A DNA stretch of 64,000 bases, taken from contig NZ_JADWYI010000001.1 in assembly GCF_016904885.1 (NCBI RefSeq), forward strand, positions 806,001 to 870,000. The letters run 5' to 3'. Every line of letters starts with the position of its first letter. Position 1 is the stretch's first letter. A program made the position numbers and the translations under genes. Of the stretch, positions 38,216 through 47,500 are shown piece after piece. Source of the DNA: Archangium primigenium (GTDB lineage: Bacteria; Myxococcota; Myxococcia; Myxococcales; Myxococcaceae). The notes below the pieces were generated by a model. The model had not been told where the DNA came from. It made no database searches and worked only from the letters and a program-made list of their open reading frames with translations.

Positions 38216-39456
38216 GTCTCCTCCACCGCCAGGTACTGCGGCCGGTCGAACAGCTCGAAGTCCACCGGCTCGCCCTCGGCGAAGTCCGCCTGGCCCGGCG
38301 GGAGGATGGCATGGCCCTCGGCGCCGAGGTTGCCGAGCAGCTGGCCGCCGCCCTGGGCGCGGATGCGGGCCCAGACGAGCCCGTCCGCGCGCCGCTCGAG
38401 CGTGCCGGAGATGAGGTAGGTGAGCCCCGCCTGCTTGTGCCGCCCCTCGTCGAGCCGCACCCGCACGCGTCGACGCTCCTCGCGCACGCCCTGGTGGCGC
38501 AAGAGCAGCGGCCGGGCGAACTGATCGAAGGCGACGGTGGCGGCCCCGGGGGTGCCGGGCAGCACGACGACGGCGGTGGAGCCCATCCGCCCCACGGCCA
38601 CGGGCTTGCCGGGCTTGAGCGCCACGCCATCCACGAGGAAGGTGCACCCGAGCGCGCCGAGCACGCGCTTGACCCGGTCGCGGTCCCCCACGGACGCGCC
38701 GCCGGTGGTGATGAGCACGTCGGCGCGCTTGGCGAGCCGCTGGATCGTGGGCCTGAGCACGTCGTCGTCGTCGCGGGCGCGCTCGCGCGCCACCACCTGG
38801 GCGCCCGTCTCGCTCGCGAGCGCGGCGAGCAGCACGAGGTTGCTCTCGTACACCTGGTGGGGGAGGGCGGGGGTGCCGGGCGGCACGAGCTCGTCCCCGG
38901 TGGCGAGCACGGCCACGCGGGGTGGGGGCCGCACGAGCACCTCGGGGTCTCCCAGGGACGCGAGCACTCCGAGTACCCCCGCGTCGATGCGCTGGCCGGC
39001 GCGCAGCACGGAGGTGCCCTGGAGCAGATCCTCGCCCTCGGCGCGGATGTCGCGGCCGGGGGCCACGCCGACACAGACGTCCACGCAGGCGTCGGGGGCG
39101 GGCCGGGTGGCCTCCTGCCGCACGACGGCGGTGGCGCCCGGGGGCAGGGGGGCGCCGGTGAAGATGCGCGCGGCGTGGCCCGGCTGGAGCGAGCTGCGCG
39201 GCAGGTGCCCGGCGTAGATGGTGTCCGAGACGCGCAGGCGTCGGGGGGCATCGCGCGTGGCGCCGAGGGTCTCCTCGGCGATGACGGCGTACCCGTCCAT
39301 GGCGGACACGGCGCAGCCGGGCAGCGAGCGCGAGGCCACGAGGGGCCCGGCGAGGAAGCGGCCCAGGGAGTCCAGCAGGGCAACGGGCTCGGGATGCGCG
39401 GGCTGGAGCGCGTCGAGGGCGAGCCGGCGGGCGGTGGCGAGCGAGGTCAGGGTCAT
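38212..39456 (-). CDS. moeA: Molybdopterin molybdenumtransferase MoeA
   Basis: The 414-residue protein has SAMDGYAVIA near residue 51, ARIFTGAPLPPGATAVV, VLATGDELVPPG, DVLITTGGASVGDRD and VVVLPGTPGAATVAFDQF. These are the standard MoeA signatures. It inserts molybdate into adenylylated molybdopterin. It is the first gene of a moeA-mobB unit and is divergent from mobA across 63 bp. Confidence 0.94.
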   Translation of the reverse strand: MTLTSLATARRLALDALQPAHPEPVALLDSLGRFLAGPLVASRSLPGCAVSAMDGYAVIAEETLGATRDAPRRLRVSDTIYAGHLPRSSLQPGHAARIFTGAPLPPGATAVVRQEATRPAPDACVDVCVGVAPGRDIRAEGEDLLQGTSVLRAGQRIDAGVLGVLASLGDPEVLVRPPPRVAVLATGDELVPPGTPALPHQVYESNLVLLAALASETGAQVVARERARDDDDVLRPTIQRLAKRADVLITTGGASVGDRDRVKRVLGALGCTFLVDGVALKPGKPVAVGRMGSTAVVVLPGTPGAATVAFDQFARPLLLRHQGVREERRRVRVRLDEGRHKQAGLTYLISGTLERRADGLVWARIRAQGGGQLLGNLGAEGHAILPPGQADFAEGEPVDFELFDRPQYLAVEET

Positions 39457-39519
39457 CGGGCGGGCGGCACGTTAGCCTCTCGGGAGGACGATGTACCGGT
39501 GGAGTGAGGAGCACGGACC

Positions 39520-40152
39520 ATGCGTGAGGGCGCGGAGTTCCAGGAGGTGACACTGGCGGTGATCGCCGGGGGGCGGGGCGTTCGCCTGGGGGGGGTGGCC
39601 AAGGGGCTCTTGGAAGTGGAGGGGCGCCCGGTGGTGGAGCGGGTGCTGGCGCTGGGGGCGCTCATGGGGGACGTGGTGTTGGTGGCGAACGTGCCGGGGC
39701 CCTACGCGCGCTTCGGGGTGCGCACGGTGGGGGACGGGGTGCCCGAGCGGGGGGCGCCGGGCGGGGTGCACGCGGCGCTGGAGGCGGCGCACACGGCGTG
39801 GGTGCTGGCGGTGGCGTGCGACATGCCCTTCGTGACCGAGGCGGCGGTGCGGGTGCTGCTCGGGGCGCGAGGCCCGGACGTGGACGCGGTGGCCTTCACG
39901 GTGGCGGGCCGGGTGGAGCCGCTCCTGGCCGTGTACCGCCAGTCCCTGGCCGCTCCGTGGGGCGAGGCGTTGCGCGCGGGCGAGCCGTCCTTGCGCGCGC
40001 TGCTCGCCCAATGCCAGACACGGCTGTTGCCCGAGGACGCGCTCCGGGCGGTGGATCCCGAATTGCGGACGGTGGTGAGCGTGAACACGCCGGAGGATCT
40101 CGTGCGCCACGGCGTCACGGTGTCTTCCGCCGCGCGGATGCCGGAGCCATAG
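39520..40152 (+). CDS. mobA: Molybdenum cofactor guanylyltransferase
   Basis: The 210-residue protein opens with the nucleotidyltransferase motif VIAGGRGVRLGGVAKGLLEV. It has APGGVHAALEAA and VACDMPFVTEAAV with the metal-binding Asp, and a C-terminal VVSVNTPEDL. The length and order match MobA, which makes Mo-MGD from GTP. Gly replaces Met in the usual RMG of the start motif, a mild variation. A good AGGAG element precedes the ATG. It serves the same cofactor pathway as the divergent moeA-mobB and the distant fdh operon. Confidence 0.9.
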   Translation: MREGAEFQEVTLAVIAGGRGVRLGGVAKGLLEVEGRPVVERVLALGALMGDVVLVANVPGPYARFGVRTVGDGVPERGAPGGVHAALEAAHTAWVLAVACDMPFVTEAAVRVLLGARGPDVDAVAFTVAGRVEPLLAVYRQSLAAPWGEALRAGEPSLRALLAQCQTRLLPEDALRAVDPELRTVVSVNTPEDLVRHGVTVSSAARMPEP

Positions 40153-40159
40153 TGGGCGG

Positions 40160-40657
40160 ATGACTCGGACTTCGCGAAGTGCCGCGCTGCTCCTGCTGCT
40201 GACGGGCTGCGCGGGCGGGCTTTTCCGCTCCCGCGACGTGACCCCCCATCAGGGCGACTTCACCCAGGCCACGCTGGAATGGAAGACCCTCTCCTTCGAC
40301 GGAGAGACCGTGAAGGGGCGGCTGCTGATCGGGTCCACGAAGGAGGCCCTGCTCGTGGACACGCGCATCATCGAGCCCATCTCCCTGGAGTTGGATGACG
40401 TCATCGCGTGCGATACGGGCAGGGCCCTGGGCTACGTGGTCATGGACGTGATGGCCCCCACGCGTCAGCCCGAGCACGTCCTGAAACTCGCCCCGGGCGC
40501 CTGGTACGGCAAGGACGTGAGCCTCTTCCTGTTCATGGACTCCCCGGGCCAGGTGCTCCCTCAGTGCTTCCGGGCGGAGCTCGTGTACCGCTCCATCGAT
40601 GTCGTGAACGCGGGGCGCGTCGCTATTCGCGCGGAGCGTGACGCGGTGGCCCCATGA
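40160..40657 (+). CDS. Unknown lipoprotein, upstream partner of a SUKH gene
   Basis: The 165-residue product begins with a short lipoprotein signal and lipobox LLTGC (Cys17). The mature domain is beta-rich: WKTLSFDGETVKGRLLIGS, VDTRIIEPISLELDDV, LGYVVMDV, ELVYRSIDVVNAG. I do not recognise the family. It is probably anchored in the cell envelope. The stop overlaps the SUKH start as ATGA (40654-40657), so the two are translated together. Confidence 0.6.
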   Translation: MTRTSRSAALLLLLTGCAGGLFRSRDVTPHQGDFTQATLEWKTLSFDGETVKGRLLIGSTKEALLVDTRIIEPISLELDDVIACDTGRALGYVVMDVMAPTRQPEHVLKLAPGAWYGKDVSLFLFMDSPGQVLPQCFRAELVYRSIDVVNAGRVAIRAERDAVAP

Positions 40658-41142
40658 GTCTTCCCGCGCGCCTCGAACCGAACCCGGAGCGCTGCACCGA
40701 GGAGGACCTGCGCGCGCTCGAACAAGAGCTGGGCGCCGAACTGCCGCGTGACTACCGGGACTTCCTCGCCGCGTGCAACGGTGGCGCGGTGGAGGATGGC
40801 CATTCCCTGGAGTTCGACGCCGAGTCCGAAACGCACGACGTCGCGTGTTTCCTGGGCCTGTCCCGGGATCCCAGGCGCTACGGACTCCAGCGGCAGTACC
40901 TCACGGTCCGGGATGATTGGGACTTTCCGCCATCGCTCCTGCCGATCGCCGTCTCCGTGGGTCCCGCGAAGTACTACCTCGGCGTGGGCGGGCCCCGGCA
41001 CGGCAAGGTCCTCCACCATGGCCAGGCCTGTCTGGAAAAGCGCGAGGCCGACGGCGTGCTCCAGGTGGAGGACTTCCTCGTGATCGCCGCGTCCTTCTCC
41101 GCCTTCATGGCGAGTCTGCGTTGCACCCGCCTCGACACGTGA
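40654..41142 (+). CDS. SMI1/KNR4 (SUKH) family protein
   Basis: The 162-residue protein has the SUKH start TEEDLRALEQELGAELPRDY followed by RDFLAACNGG, the most diagnostic block. Later blocks are FLGLSRDPRRYGL, SLLPIAVSVGP and YYLGVGGPRHGKV, and the C-terminus is helical with FLVIAASFSAFMASL. SUKH proteins are often immunity proteins against contact-dependent toxins, although orphan copies are common. No toxin gene is adjacent; the coupled partner is a lipoprotein. Confidence 0.82.
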   Translation: MSLPARLEPNPERCTEEDLRALEQELGAELPRDYRDFLAACNGGAVEDGHSLEFDAESETHDVACFLGLSRDPRRYGLQRQYLTVRDDWDFPPSLLPIAVSVGPAKYYLGVGGPRHGKVLHHGQACLEKREADGVLQVEDFLVIAASFSAFMASLRCTRLDT

Positions 41143-41248
41143 GCGGATGCGGTTCGGGTGTGCGCGCGAGTGGGTGTCGAATTGCGCTCGGAGTCGCCTT
41201 TTTCAGGCCCAGGAAAAACAGAAACCCGGGTAAGGTACGCCCCCGCCC

Positions 41249-42031
41249 ATGGATCGACTCAAGGACAAGGTGGCCCTCGTCACGGGGGCGGCATCGGGGA
41301 TTGGCCGTGCCACGGCCCTGCTGTTCGCCCGCGAGGGCGCACGCGTCATCCTCACGGACATCGCCGGCTCGGGCGAGCAGGTCGTCCAGGAGCTGCGCGC
41401 CGCCGGCGGCCACGGCCTCTTCCTGCTGCATGACGTCACGGACGAGGTGGCCTGGAACAAGGTCATGAGCCGCATCTACGAGTCCCATGGCCGCCTGGAC
41501 ATCCTGGTGAACAACGCGGGCACCGCCACCTCGCGCGCCGTCACCGACCTGTCGCTCGGCGAGTGGCGCGAGCAGCTCGCCGTCAACCTGGACAGCGTCT
41601 TCCTCGGCACCAAGTACGCCGTGCGCACCATGCGCCTGGGCAAGCGCGGGGGCTCCATCGTCAACGTGTCCTCGGTGTCCGGCCTCGTGGGCAGCCCGGG
41701 CACCTGCGCCTACTCGGCCAGCAAGGGCGGCGTGCGCACGCTCAGCAAGGCCGTGGCCATGGAGTGCGCCCAGGACGGCATCCGCGTCAACTGCGTGCTG
41801 CCCGGAGGCGTGCGCACCCCCATCTGGCAGACCGCCGACTGGTGGAAGGGCTTCGTCGACAAGGTGGGCAGCGAGGACGAGGCCTGGAAGCAACTGGAGG
41901 CCTCCGCCCCCATGGGCCGCATGGGCGAGCCCGAGGACATCGCCGAGGCCATCCTCTACCTGGCCTCGGACGCCTCGCGCTACGTCACCGGCTCGGAGCT
42001 CGTCGTGGACGGCGGCTACACCGCCCGCTGA
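41249..42031 (+). CDS. Short-chain dehydrogenase/reductase
   Basis: The 260-residue protein is a classical SDR. VALVTGAASGIGRATA binds the dinucleotide and VILTDIAGS carries the NAD-preferring Asp. NNAGTA, the catalytic Ser in NVSSVSGLVG, and YSASKGGV with Tyr and Lys complete the active site. The C-terminal MGRMGEPEDIAEAILYLASD and VVDGGYTAR are standard. The specific substrate is unknown. A 105-bp spacer separates it from the SUKH gene, so it is probably transcribed alone. Confidence 0.88.
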   Translation: MDRLKDKVALVTGAASGIGRATALLFAREGARVILTDIAGSGEQVVQELRAAGGHGLFLLHDVTDEVAWNKVMSRIYESHGRLDILVNNAGTATSRAVTDLSLGEWREQLAVNLDSVFLGTKYAVRTMRLGKRGGSIVNVSSVSGLVGSPGTCAYSASKGGVRTLSKAVAMECAQDGIRVNCVLPGGVRTPIWQTADWWKGFVDKVGSEDEAWKQLEASAPMGRMGEPEDIAEAILYLASDASRYVTGSELVVDGGYTAR

Positions 42032-42044
42032 GCCCCTCGGCTTC

Positions 42045-42473
42045 TCAGCCCTTGCCCGGCTTGGGCGGGTGGCGCGTCCGCGCCTCCAGCACCCGGGCCA
42101 TGTTCTCCTCGATCCAGTCCGCCAGCCCGCTCACGTGCTCGGCCACCTCCAGGCCCATGGGCGTGAGGCTGTAGTCCACGCGCGGCGGAATCACCGGGTA
42201 CACCTCGCGCAGCACGAAGCCGTCCTGCTCCAGCGCCTGGAGCGTCTGCGCGAGCATCTTCTCGCTCACGCCGGCCACCTCGCGCCGCAGCTCGCTGAAG
42301 CGCCGCGTGCCCTCCATCAACACCACCAGCACCAGCACGCCCCAGCGGCTCGTCACGTGCTCCAACACTCCCCGCGAGGGACACAGGGGCGCGTACAGGT
42401 CACCCCGCTCCCGCCGCGCCGCGTGCTGCTTCACCGCCCGCGCCAGGGCGCCGGGCTTCTTTCTTTCCGCCAT
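42045..42473 (-). CDS. HxlR-family transcriptional regulator
   Basis: The 142-residue winged-helix protein has the HxlR core. CPSRGVLEHVTSRWGVLVL contains the redox-sensor-type cysteine before the first helix. RRFSELRREVAGVSEKMLAQTL is the recognition region and PRVDYSLTPMGLEVAEHV the wing. HxlR/QorR/YodB regulators sense electrophiles or oxidants through that cysteine and repress a divergent oxidoreductase. Here the divergent gene is an NmrA-type quinone-reductase-like protein, which fits. Two operator-like repeats lie in the spacer. Confidence 0.9.
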   Translation of the reverse strand: MAERKKPGALARAVKQHAARRERGDLYAPLCPSRGVLEHVTSRWGVLVLVVLMEGTRRFSELRREVAGVSEKMLAQTLQALEQDGFVLREVYPVIPPRVDYSLTPMGLEVAEHVSGLADWIEENMARVLEARTRHPPKPGKG

Positions 42474-42482
42474 GGGAGTAGC

Positions 42483-42518
42483 TTACCCGAAAGTGGGTAC
42501 TTACCAACAGTAGGTGAC
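42483..42518. promoter_or_regulatory. Tandem HxlR-type operators
   Basis: Two adjacent 18-bp elements, TTACCCGAAAGTGGGTAC (42483-42500) and TTACCAACAGTAGGTGAC (42501-42518), share ten positions, including TTACC at the left end, GG and a final AC. The first contains a perfect inverted repeat TACCC-N6-GGGTA. They sit 9 bp from the hxlR start and 61 bp from the divergent oxidoreductase start, as expected for an autoregulated QorR/YodB-type switch. Confidence 0.55.
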
Positions 42519-42579
42519 GGCGTTAGGGTGAGTGTCGAGTCCAACGCCTCACTCCCCTGTTCTTCTGGAGGTCCACGTC

Positions 42580-43434
42580 ATGATTCTCGTCACCGGTGCC
42601 ACGGGTCAGCTCGGTCGTCTCGTCGTCGAGGGGTTGCTGGAGAAGGTGCCCGCCGGGCAGGTGGCCGTCGCGGTGCGCAGCCCGGACAAGGCCTCGGCCT
42701 GGGCGGCGCGCGGCGTCCAGGTGCGCCAGGCCGACTACGGCCAGCCGGAGTCGCTCGCCGCCGCCTTCCAGGGCGTGGACAAGGTGCTGCTCATCTCGTC
42801 GAGTGAAGTGGGCCAGCGCGTCGCCCAGCACCGCGCGGTGGTGGAGGCGGCCCGGAGGGCGGGCGTGCGGCTCATCGCCTACACGAGCATCCTCCGGGCG
42901 GACACCTCGCCCCTGGCGCTCGCCGCCGAGCACAAGGCCACCGAGGGGCTCATCCGCGACTCGGGCGTGCCCTTCGTCTTCCTGCGCAACGGCTGGTACA
43001 TCGAGAACTACACGGTGGGGCTCGCGCCGGCGCTCGCGCACGGGGCGCTGGTGGGCAGCGCGGGCGAGGGCCGCATCGCCGCCGCCACGCGCGCGGACTA
43101 CGCCGCCGCCGCCATTCAGGTGCTCACCACGCCGGGCCACGAGAACACGGTCTACGAGCTGGGGGGGGACTCGCCCTTCTCCCTGTCGGAGTTCGCCGCC
43201 GAGGTGGCGCGGCAGACGGGCAAGCCCCTCGTGTACCAGGACCTGCCCGCCGAGCAGTACGAGCGGGTGCTCGTGGGGGCCGGTGTGCCCGAGGGCTTCG
43301 CGCGCATCCTCGTGGACTCGAGCGTCCAGTCCTCGCGGGACGCGCTGAACGATGGCTCGCACACGCTCAGCCACCTCATCGGCCGGCCCACCACGCCGCT
43401 CGCCGCGGCGCTGGGCGCCACGCTCGAGCGCTGA
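42580..43434 (+). CDS. NmrA-family NAD(P)H:quinone oxidoreductase-like protein (QorB type)
   Basis: From the ATG at 42580, behind a CTGGAGG ribosome-binding site, the protein has 284 residues. It begins ILVTGATGQLGRLVVEGLL, an atypical SDR Rossmann start. It has VQVRQADYGQPESLAAAFQGVDKVLLISS and FVFLRNGWYIENYT, a block typical of QorB/YtfG. It lacks a catalytic Tyr-x3-Lys. The family reduces quinones with NAD(P)H. Its gene faces an HxlR regulator, the same arrangement as qorB/qorR pairs, so induction by quinones or electrophiles is likely. Confidence 0.87.
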   Translation: MILVTGATGQLGRLVVEGLLEKVPAGQVAVAVRSPDKASAWAARGVQVRQADYGQPESLAAAFQGVDKVLLISSSEVGQRVAQHRAVVEAARRAGVRLIAYTSILRADTSPLALAAEHKATEGLIRDSGVPFVFLRNGWYIENYTVGLAPALAHGALVGSAGEGRIAAATRADYAAAAIQVLTTPGHENTVYELGGDSPFSLSEFAAEVARQTGKPLVYQDLPAEQYERVLVGAGVPEGFARILVDSSVQSSRDALNDGSHTLSHLIGRPTTPLAAALGATLER

Positions 43435-43438
43435 GGCG

Positions 43439-44413
43439 TCAGGGGTGCGTGGCCTTCATCGGAGGCGGGTAGGAGCGGGTGTTGAGCCACGTGCCCTTGC
43501 CGCGCTTGACCGACTGCTCCTTGCGCACGTGGGTGCAGACGTCACCGCCTCCGAAGTCCATCGCGCCCGGCACGAAGCGCTTGGGGCACTCATCGAGGAT
43601 GGCCTGGATCGGCTCGCCCTTGCGCGTACGCGCCAGACACGTGGCGCCGTCGGGCGACCACGAACTCTCGAAGGTGGCCTTGGCGGGGGAAAAGTCGGGG
43701 CTCTCCCGCGTCTCGCGCTGGACCACGCCCGTGCTGTCGTACAGGTCGACAACGTTGTCGTTCCACGTGTGCGAGCGGCCCGTTCCGCAGTAGTCCGCCC
43801 GCGCCATGCGCGTGCAGGCCTGGTGCAGGTCCACGTGCTCCGCGTTCCAGGGCTTGTAGCCCCACTGCGCGCACTTGGCGATGGCGCCCTGCTCGCACGC
43901 GAAGGTGAAGGCCTTGGCGTTCTCCTGCCGCGCGCCGGTGGCGTCCCACACGCCGCGCACCGCGAGGGCCCACGAGGCCTGGCTCTGGCCGCCGGGCACG
44001 CACGGGTTGGTCCACTCCGCGCTGCCCTTCACCCGCAGCTCGAGTCGATACCGCGTCGCGCCTCCGGAGCCCTGGGCGTCGCAGACGGCGACCTCCACGG
44101 GCTTTCCATCGCTGGACGCGCCGTCCAGCACGGTGAGGGGCGCGAGGGCGGGGACTTCATGGTCGTTCGGGAAGCGCAGGCGCCGGGGTTGCTCGTCGAC
44201 CGTCCGTGCACCGTCCAGCTTCACGGACGCGAGCACGGTGCTCATGGGCTGGGTGGCGGCGAGCTGCGTGCTGCCCCACAGCAGGGTGCCCTGGGGCCAG
44301 TGGGAGCGCGTCGGGCTCCTGTCCTGGCAGGGGAGCGAGTCTTTCGCCGCCGCCTCGCTCAAGGTGGACGTGAATGAAAGGGCACAGCCAACCAGAATCC
44401 AAGCGCTACGCAT
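43439..44413 (-). CDS. Secreted ADYC-domain protein
   Basis: The 324-residue product starts with a signal peptide (SAWILVGCALSFTSTLSEAAA). Its C-terminal half has the ADYC-domain arrangement: EQGAIAKCAQWGYKPW, HQACTRMARADYCGTGRSHT, DGATCLARTRKG and ILDECPKRFV. There are many spaced Cys residues suited to disulfides outside the cytoplasm. ADYC proteins are frequent in myxobacteria and their function is unknown. The gene converges on the NmrA gene with 4 bp between stops. Confidence 0.82.
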   Translation of the reverse strand: MRSAWILVGCALSFTSTLSEAAAKDSLPCQDRSPTRSHWPQGTLLWGSTQLAATQPMSTVLASVKLDGARTVDEQPRRLRFPNDHEVPALAPLTVLDGASSDGKPVEVAVCDAQGSGGATRYRLELRVKGSAEWTNPCVPGGQSQASWALAVRGVWDATGARQENAKAFTFACEQGAIAKCAQWGYKPWNAEHVDLHQACTRMARADYCGTGRSHTWNDNVVDLYDSTGVVQRETRESPDFSPAKATFESSWSPDGATCLARTRKGEPIQAILDECPKRFVPGAMDFGGGDVCTHVRKEQSVKRGKGTWLNTRSYPPPMKATHP

Positions 44414-44480
44414 CGAGGGCCTCTCCGGGACTTGAGACAGCGAGCGCGTTGAGGGTTCAACGAGCGCTCTTCCCGTAAGA

Positions 44481-44497
44481 GCGGCGGTATCCGCCGC
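44481..44497 (-). terminator. Hairpin after the giant kinase gene
   Basis: GCGGCGG-TAT-CCGCCGC is a perfect 7-bp stem with a 3-base loop, starting 8 bp after the kinase stop codon. The sequence TCTTAC follows on the minus strand. It is a likely terminator for the kinase transcript. Confidence 0.45.
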
Positions 44498-44504
44498 CTA
44501 TGCA

Positions 44505-47500
44505 TCAGGGCCCGGTGCGCGGGGTGGAGCGTGGGGTGCCACACAGGCGCACGCCCATCAGGGGGTAGGCCTGGCTGGGATTGCTGTATTGCCGGCTGGC
44601 GATGTGGGTCGCTTCGGTCCCGTAGTACCAGGCCCCGCCCAGCAAGACGTCCCCGTCGGCTCCCAGATCCCGGGTCCAGGCCCGCGTGGTTTCGTAGGCG
44701 TTGCCGCTCATGTCCCTCACGCCGAACGGACTGGTGGAGGCCGGATGCAGGCCCACTTCGTCGGGACCGAAGGCTCCCGGGGTCCGGTCGTACGTGGCGT
44801 CGATGTTGGCGTCGTCGACATGGAAGCGATTGCCATGCGGGTAGCGGCGGGGGTCGGCGCCTCGGGCAGCGCGCGTCCATTCCAGCTCGCCGCACAGGCG
44901 CGCGCCGGGCAGCCGGCCCGTGCTGTCCAGCCACTTCAGATACCCCACGTCCGTGGAGTCTGGCTCCAGACCCCGATGGAGGGTATCCGAGGAGATCCCC
45001 GCGAGTGGGAGGCGGCGCCAGCGCTGGATGGCGTGGTAGTCCCGCGGGCGGTACCCCGAGGTCTCGAACCATGGGCCCCCGGGGACGCGCAGCGGCGAGG
45101 GCGGCGTCGGCGTCTCCCAGGGCGCGGGTCGCTCGGGGGGCGCGAACGGGACGAGCCCCGCCGCGAGGGCCCAGGCGCGCTTCTGCATGTCGGCGCGAAC
45201 GGGGTTCGCGAGGAGGCCCCGCGCGTCCGACACGAGCAGCTGTCCCTCCCACCGGAAGGTGAATCGCCAGCCGCCCCGAGGGTCGGGATCCAGGGTGAAG
45301 CCATCGTTGCCGGCATCCGGGATCGTCGCGAACAGCGCGCGATCGGGATGGCTGGGGGGTTGGGCCTCGAGGTAATCCACCCAGTCGCCGAAGGTCACCT
45401 CATCGCGTTGGATGTAATAGCCTTGCGTCAGGCAGTGCTCGTGCAAGGGCGCGCTCTTCATGAACACGCGGATGTCCTCCGCCTCCGCGCCGCCGATGAA
45501 GAAGCAGCCGGGGGGAATGTAGACAAGGCCCTCGGGGGGTCGCGCGGGCAGTGTCTGGTCGAGCCGCGTGTCCTCGTCGCGCTTGAGCAGGACGGGATAG
45601 TCCAACGTCTCGGACCCTGGGTGGGTGATGCGCAAGTGGTAGGCGCCCGGAGGCAAGGGCACGGCGTGCAAGGGGGTCACCCCCGTGTGCGCGGGGCTGG
45701 CGGCGAGCGCCATGCGGCCCTCGGCATCCGTGACGTAACGCAGCACCTCCACCCGGGCGCCCGAGGGGTGGGTGGTGAGGTGGAGCCGGGCGGGTCGGGT
45801 CAGCCACCCCCGCCAGGTCGCATCCGAGGCCGAGAGCCGCTCGAAGCGCTGGCGGACCGCGTCGTGGGGTTGATGGAAGTCCTCGGAGAGGACGATGCGC
45901 TCGGCGAGAAGCACGAGACGCTGTCGTCGCGCCTCGGCGTGTCCCGGGACGCGCTCCAGCGCGACATCCAGCGCGAAGAGGGCTTCATCCAGGGCGTCCG
46001 CGGACCGTTGATACCGCGCGAGGGTGTCTGTCCAACGTCGCTCCGCCAGGCGCCGCCGGTCCATGTCGCTCAGGTCGTGGGCGGCGTCCGGGGGCTGGGC
46101 GTCGAACTCCCGCAGGGTCTGTTGCCGCGCCAGGCGGGGGGCCTCGTCCTGGAGCGTGGCCAGCGCCGCTCGCGTCGTCTCCTGGGACAGCCGCTGGACG
46201 TCCCACCACTCCGACAGCCGCCACCCGCCATAGAGCGCGGCGAGTCCCACCACCCCGAGCACGCCCCCGAGCACCCGCGCGCGCCGCCGCCGCGACAGGG
46301 CCCGCCGGGAGGCGAGCAGGAAGTGTCGCTCGGGCTCGGCCAGGCGCGAGGGCTCCAGCGCGCGGACCTCGTCGAGCTGGCGGCCCCGCCACAGCGTGTC
46401 CCGCGCGTGATCCATGCGCCGCCACTCGGCGCTCGCCAGCTCCAGCCGGTGCACGAGCGCGCGCCGACCCGCGTCCTCGTCCAGCCAGTCGCGCAGCGTC
46501 CGCCACCGCTCGATGAGGGACTCGTGGGCGAGGCCATAGTGCGCGCCCTCGGGGCGGGTGCGCGTGTGCAAGAGGCGCCCCTGCACGAGCGCGTGCAGGG
46601 CGGCCGGGGCGTCGGGGTCCGCGCCGAGCACTTCCATCTCGCCGCGCTCGCGGCGGGTGCCCTCGGGCGTCACGAGCCGCACGAGCAACTGGCGCGCCTG
46701 CGCATGCTGCCCGGGCGTGAGGCGGGCGAGCACCTCGTCGCCATGGCGGGACAGCGCGCCGGCCACGCCGCCCAGCGCGTCGAGGTCCGCCTGGCGCAAG
46801 AGGCCTCGCTCGGCGTCCCGTCGCGCCCACAGCTCGGCCAGGGTGAACTGGAGCAGGGGCAGGCCGCCGCTGTCCTTCGTCGCCTCCTCGACGAGTCGCC
46901 GCACCAGGTCCTCGGACTCGAAGTCCACGCCCCGGGCGCGCGCGGGCGCGACCACGGCCCGCTCCATCTGCTCGCGCCGCAGGGGCCGCAAGAGGTAGAG
47001 CGCGGACTCCACGGCCTCGCCCAGGCCCGGCAGCGCGCCCAGGCGGGTGAGGAAGTCGCCGCGCACCGTGAGCAGCACCCGCACGCCCTGGCCCGGCAGG
47101 CTCAACGCGCCGAGCAGCCGCGCCACGGCCACCGCCTCGGTCGGCTCGGCCAGGGTGAGCAGCTCCTCGAGCTGATCCACGAAGAGCAGGAGGCCCGCGC
47201 CGCGCAGGTGCCCCTCGCGCAGTCGCCGACCGAGCTGCTCGGGCGTGTGCGCGAGCACGGTGTCGAGCTCCGCCTCCGTGCGGTCGAGCACGGGCGCCAG
47301 CGCGGCGGCGAGCGCCGCCCGGGGTCGCCGGCCGGGGGTCAGCGTGACGCAGGTGTACATCCGCGCGCCCAGCTCCAGGTCGCCCTGGGCCACCCGGGGC
47401 ACGAGGCCCGCGCGGCACAGCGAGGACTTGCCCACGCCCGAGTCCCCGGCGACGAGCACCAGGGTCTGGTAGCGCAGGCGCTCGAGCACGCGGTCCACGT

